The position numbers and the translations under genes were made by a program. A stretch of 14,928 nucleotides of DNA. Source: JBKPFU01 sp046728975. GTDB taxonomy: Bacteria > Actinomycetota > Thermoleophilia > Gaiellales > Gaiellaceae. The notes below the pieces were generated by a model. It worked only from the letters and a program-made list of their open reading frames with translations. It was not told the origin of the DNA and made no database searches. Within the stretch, counting starts at the first letter, position 1, and the number at the start of each line of letters is the position of its first letter. The stretch lies in the NCBI GenBank assembly GCA_046728975.1, contig JBKPFU010000075.1, forward strand, positions 1 through 14,928, written 5' to 3'. This document shows, in pieces, positions 13,222 through 14,928 of this stretch.

Positions 13222-14129
13222 CGGCGCTCGCCGCGATCCGTGAGACGCCCGGCCTCGAGACGTACCTGGAGAGGCTCGAGGAGCGGCTTCGCAGCGCAGT
13301 CGAGGCGCATCCGGGGCTCGTCGGAACGGTCGGCGCCGAGGCGCTCGCGGCCGGCGGCAAGCGGTTGAGGCCGCTGCTCGTCTTCCTCTGCACCCCCCCG
13401 GAGCGGGAGGCGCCCGTGGCCGCCGGCGCGGCGGTCGAGCTGGTCCACATGGCCACGCTCGTCCACGACGACCTTATCGACGGCGCCGAGTACCGCCGCG
13501 GGCGCACGGCAGCCTGGGCGTCGTACGGGCCAGAGGCCGCACGCGCTGCCGGCGACTACCTGTTCGCGCGTGCGTTCGCGGAGCTCACCGGAACCGGGGA
13601 CGCGCGCGCCGTCCAGATCCTGGCGCAGGCGTGCCTCAGCCTCGCGCGCGGAGAGGCTCTCCAGCGCGCGCAGACGCACGATCCCGACACCACCGTCCAG
13701 AGCTATCTCGAGCGCTGCGCGCTCAAGACGGGCAAGCTCTTCGAGGCCGCCTGCCTCCTCGGGTCGCGCGATCCAGGCGCCGGGGAGTTCGGGCTCGCGC
13801 TCGGCATCGCGTTCCAGATCGCCGACGACATCCTCGACTGCACCGGCGAGACGATCGAGACCGGAAAGATTCCGGGGACCGATCTCCGCGAGGGAACGCC
13901 GACGCTGCCGCTGATCCTGGCCGCACGCTCCGACGGCGTCGTCCGCGCGGCGCTCGCCGGCGGCAGGCTGGACGGCGCGCTCGTCCGAGTCGCCGCCACC
14001 GGCGCGCTCGACCGCGCCCGCGAGGTCGCGCTCGATTATGCGGAGCAGGCACGCGTGAGCCTCGACGGCGGCCTTCACCGGGACGAGCTCGAGGCGCTGA
14101 CCTACGCAGTCGTGGACCGAGGCGCGTGA
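13218..14129 (+). CDS. Long-chain polyprenyl diphosphate synthase (CTG start)
   Basis: This enzyme extends isoprenoid diphosphates with isopentenyl diphosphate to make the menaquinone side chain. It is 303 residues long. It has GGKRLRP (46-52), the first Asp-rich motif DDLID (D84, D85, D88), RRGR after it, the Lys-Thr-Gly-Lys segment LKTGKLFEA, and the second motif DDILD (D203, D204, D207). The fifth residue before the first Asp is Ala, a small residue typical of long-chain rather than farnesyl or geranylgeranyl synthases; exact chain length is not predictable. No ATG, GTG or TTG occurs in frame between the menG stop region and GGKRLRP. The CTG at 13218, in a CTGA overlap and 5 bases after GGGGGAGG, is therefore the best start. 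It is similar to HepT/IspB. Confidence 0.93.
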   Translation: MTALAAIRETPGLETYLERLEERLRSAVEAHPGLVGTVGAEALAAGGKRLRPLLVFLCTPPEREAPVAAGAAVELVHMATLVHDDLIDGAEYRRGRTAAWASYGPEAARAAGDYLFARAFAELTGTGDARAVQILAQACLSLARGEALQRAQTHDPDTTVQSYLERCALKTGKLFEAACLLGSRDPGAGEFGLALGIAFQIADDILDCTGETIETGKIPGTDLREGTPTLPLILAARSDGVVRAALAGGRLDGALVRVAATGALDRAREVALDYAEQARVSLDGGLHRDELEALTYAVVDRGA

Positions 14130-14896
14130 TGGCGATTCGGCTCGGGCGGATCGGCTACGTGAACATGGCTCCGGTCTTCTACCGCCTTGACGCGGACGTG
14201 GAGGAGATCGTCGGCGTGCCGACCGAGCTCAACCGCTGCCTCCTCGAAGGGGAGTGCGACATCGCTCCGGTCTCATCGATCGAGTACGCGCGGAACGCCG
14301 ACACCCTGCGGATCCTTCCGCGGCTCTGCGTCTCGTCGGAGGGAGCGGTCGAATCCATCCAGCTGGTCTCGCGAAAACCGCTCGAGCACGTACGGACGGT
14401 CGCGGTCACGCCTGAGTCCTCGACCTCGGTCGTGCTGACGAAGGTCCTGCTTCCCGAGGCGACACATGTGCCGCTCGACGAACCGGCGGACGCGAAGCTG
14501 CTGATCGGAGACGCGGCCCTCCGGAGCGCGTTCGAAGACCCGACTCCACATCACGATCTCGGCCGCCTCTGGCAGGAGCGCACCGGCCTGCCGATGGTCT
14601 TTGCGGTCTGGGCCGCACGCGATCCCGGGCCGCCGGGCCTGCTCGAGCTCGAGGACGCGCTCGTCGCCTCGGTTCGCGCTGCGCGCGCCGAGCCCGAGCA
14701 GCTCGCGCACGAGTCCGCGGAGCGGTACGGCTATCCCGCCGGCTTCCTCGCGCGGTACTTCGAGAAGCTCCGCTACCGGTTCGGGCCGCGCGAGCGCGCG
14801 GGACTGTTGACGTTCCTGGAGATGGCCCGGGACGCCGGCGAGCTCGCCGAGGTGCCCGAGCTGCGATTCGTCGCGGCAACCGAAGCCACGGTCTGA
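14129..14896 (+). CDS. mqnA: Chorismate dehydratase of the futalosine menaquinone pathway
   Basis: MqnA converts chorismate to 3-enolpyruvylbenzoate, the entry step of the futalosine route to menaquinone. The 255-residue protein has the periplasmic-binding-protein-like fold of the family. The start RLGRIGYVNMAPVFY, then PTELNRCLLEGECDIAPVSSIEYAR and VAVTPESSTSVVL are the expected substrate-binding segments, and the end RYRFGPRERAGLLTFLEMA is also typical. The ATG at 14129 shares one base with the upstream TGA (TGATG). It is the last gene of the ubiX operon in this window; other mqn genes would be expected to the right or elsewhere. Its presence shows that the ubiD and ubiX genes here belong to menaquinone rather than ubiquinone synthesis. 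Confidence 0.95.
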   Translation: MAIRLGRIGYVNMAPVFYRLDADVEEIVGVPTELNRCLLEGECDIAPVSSIEYARNADTLRILPRLCVSSEGAVESIQLVSRKPLEHVRTVAVTPESSTSVVLTKVLLPEATHVPLDEPADAKLLIGDAALRSAFEDPTPHHDLGRLWQERTGLPMVFAVWAARDPGPPGLLELEDALVASVRAARAEPEQLAHESAERYGYPAGFLARYFEKLRYRFGPRERAGLLTFLEMARDAGELAEVPELRFVAATEATV

Positions 14897-14921
14897 CGCT
14901 CGTTGTAAACCAGTGAGCGTC
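14895..14921 (+). terminator. Hairpin at the end of mqnA (possible terminator or leader structure)
   Basis: GACGCTC (14895-14901) and GAGCGTC (14915-14921) form a perfect 7-bp stem with a 13-base loop, beginning within the mqnA stop codon. No run of T follows in the remaining 7 bases, so intrinsic termination is uncertain. It may also belong to the control region of the next gene outside the window. Confidence 0.3.
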
Positions 14922-14928
14922 TCCCTAA

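Noticed and set aside
1..14928. tRNA, rRNA or CRISPR arrays
   Set aside because: No cloverleaf with CCA-type end, no rRNA-like sequence and no regularly spaced direct repeats beyond the three 11-bp units at 5800-5832 were seen by eye.

Overview
The window is high-GC DNA with tightly packed genes, GTG/TTG/CTG starts and many 4-bp start/stop overlaps. Gene content (futalosine-type menaquinone genes, a Bacillus-like QcrABC complex III, a Zn-type HemB and a BTAD/SARP-type regulator) suggests an actinobacterium, most likely a deep-branching lineage such as Thermoleophilia (Gaiellales/Solirubrobacterales). The lineage is inferred from style and content, since no marker gene is present.

Layout. Positions 1-479 (minus strand) hold the 5' part of a single-pass membrane protein of unknown function that runs off the left edge. 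Everything else is on the plus strand. An AI-2E/PerM-family membrane protein (555-1754) overlaps an ABC ATPase (1751-2416), followed by an ABC-2 permease (2604-3932) that overlaps hemB (3929-4900). Between ATPase and permease lies a 190-bp insert containing a duplicated permease start and three short-loop hairpins. After hemB come a 166-bp palindromic element, a protein with faint resemblance to polyprenyl synthases (5052-5597) and a 50-aa membrane protein (5608-5760). Next are a membrane-anchored winged-helix/BTAD regulator with an extracytoplasmic jelly-roll-like domain (5883-7661), a UbiD-type decarboxylase (7672-9180) and the three-gene cytochrome bc complex qcrA-qcrB-qcrC (9243-11784). 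A second copy of the palindromic element (11784-11950) leads into ubiX-menG-polyprenyl synthase-mqnA (11954-14896), where each gene overlaps the next.

How the genes fit together. MqnA starts the futalosine pathway to menaquinone. UbiX makes prenylated FMN, the cofactor of UbiD. The polyprenyl synthase supplies the side chain and MenG does the final methylation. The product, menaquinol, is the substrate of the QcrABC complex encoded between ubiD and ubiX. HemB supplies tetrapyrrole for the hemes of that complex. The window is therefore a respiratory quinone plus complex III locus.

Most interesting signals. (1) Two ~166-bp near-palindromes share a 59-bp core (50/59 identical, same internal spacing) but have unrelated stem arms that still pair. 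Each begins on the last base of a TAA stop and reaches the next gene's initiation region. In the outer 21-bp helix of both copies, all eight non-Watson-Crick positions are G-U wobbles only if the minus strand folds. (2) The BTAD regulator has a transmembrane helix and an external lectin-like domain, with three perfect-length 11-bp tandem repeats upstream. (3) The ATPase/permease junction carries a duplicated permease start differing only by synonymous changes and one codon indel. (4) The polyprenyl synthase gene appears to use a CTG start codon.
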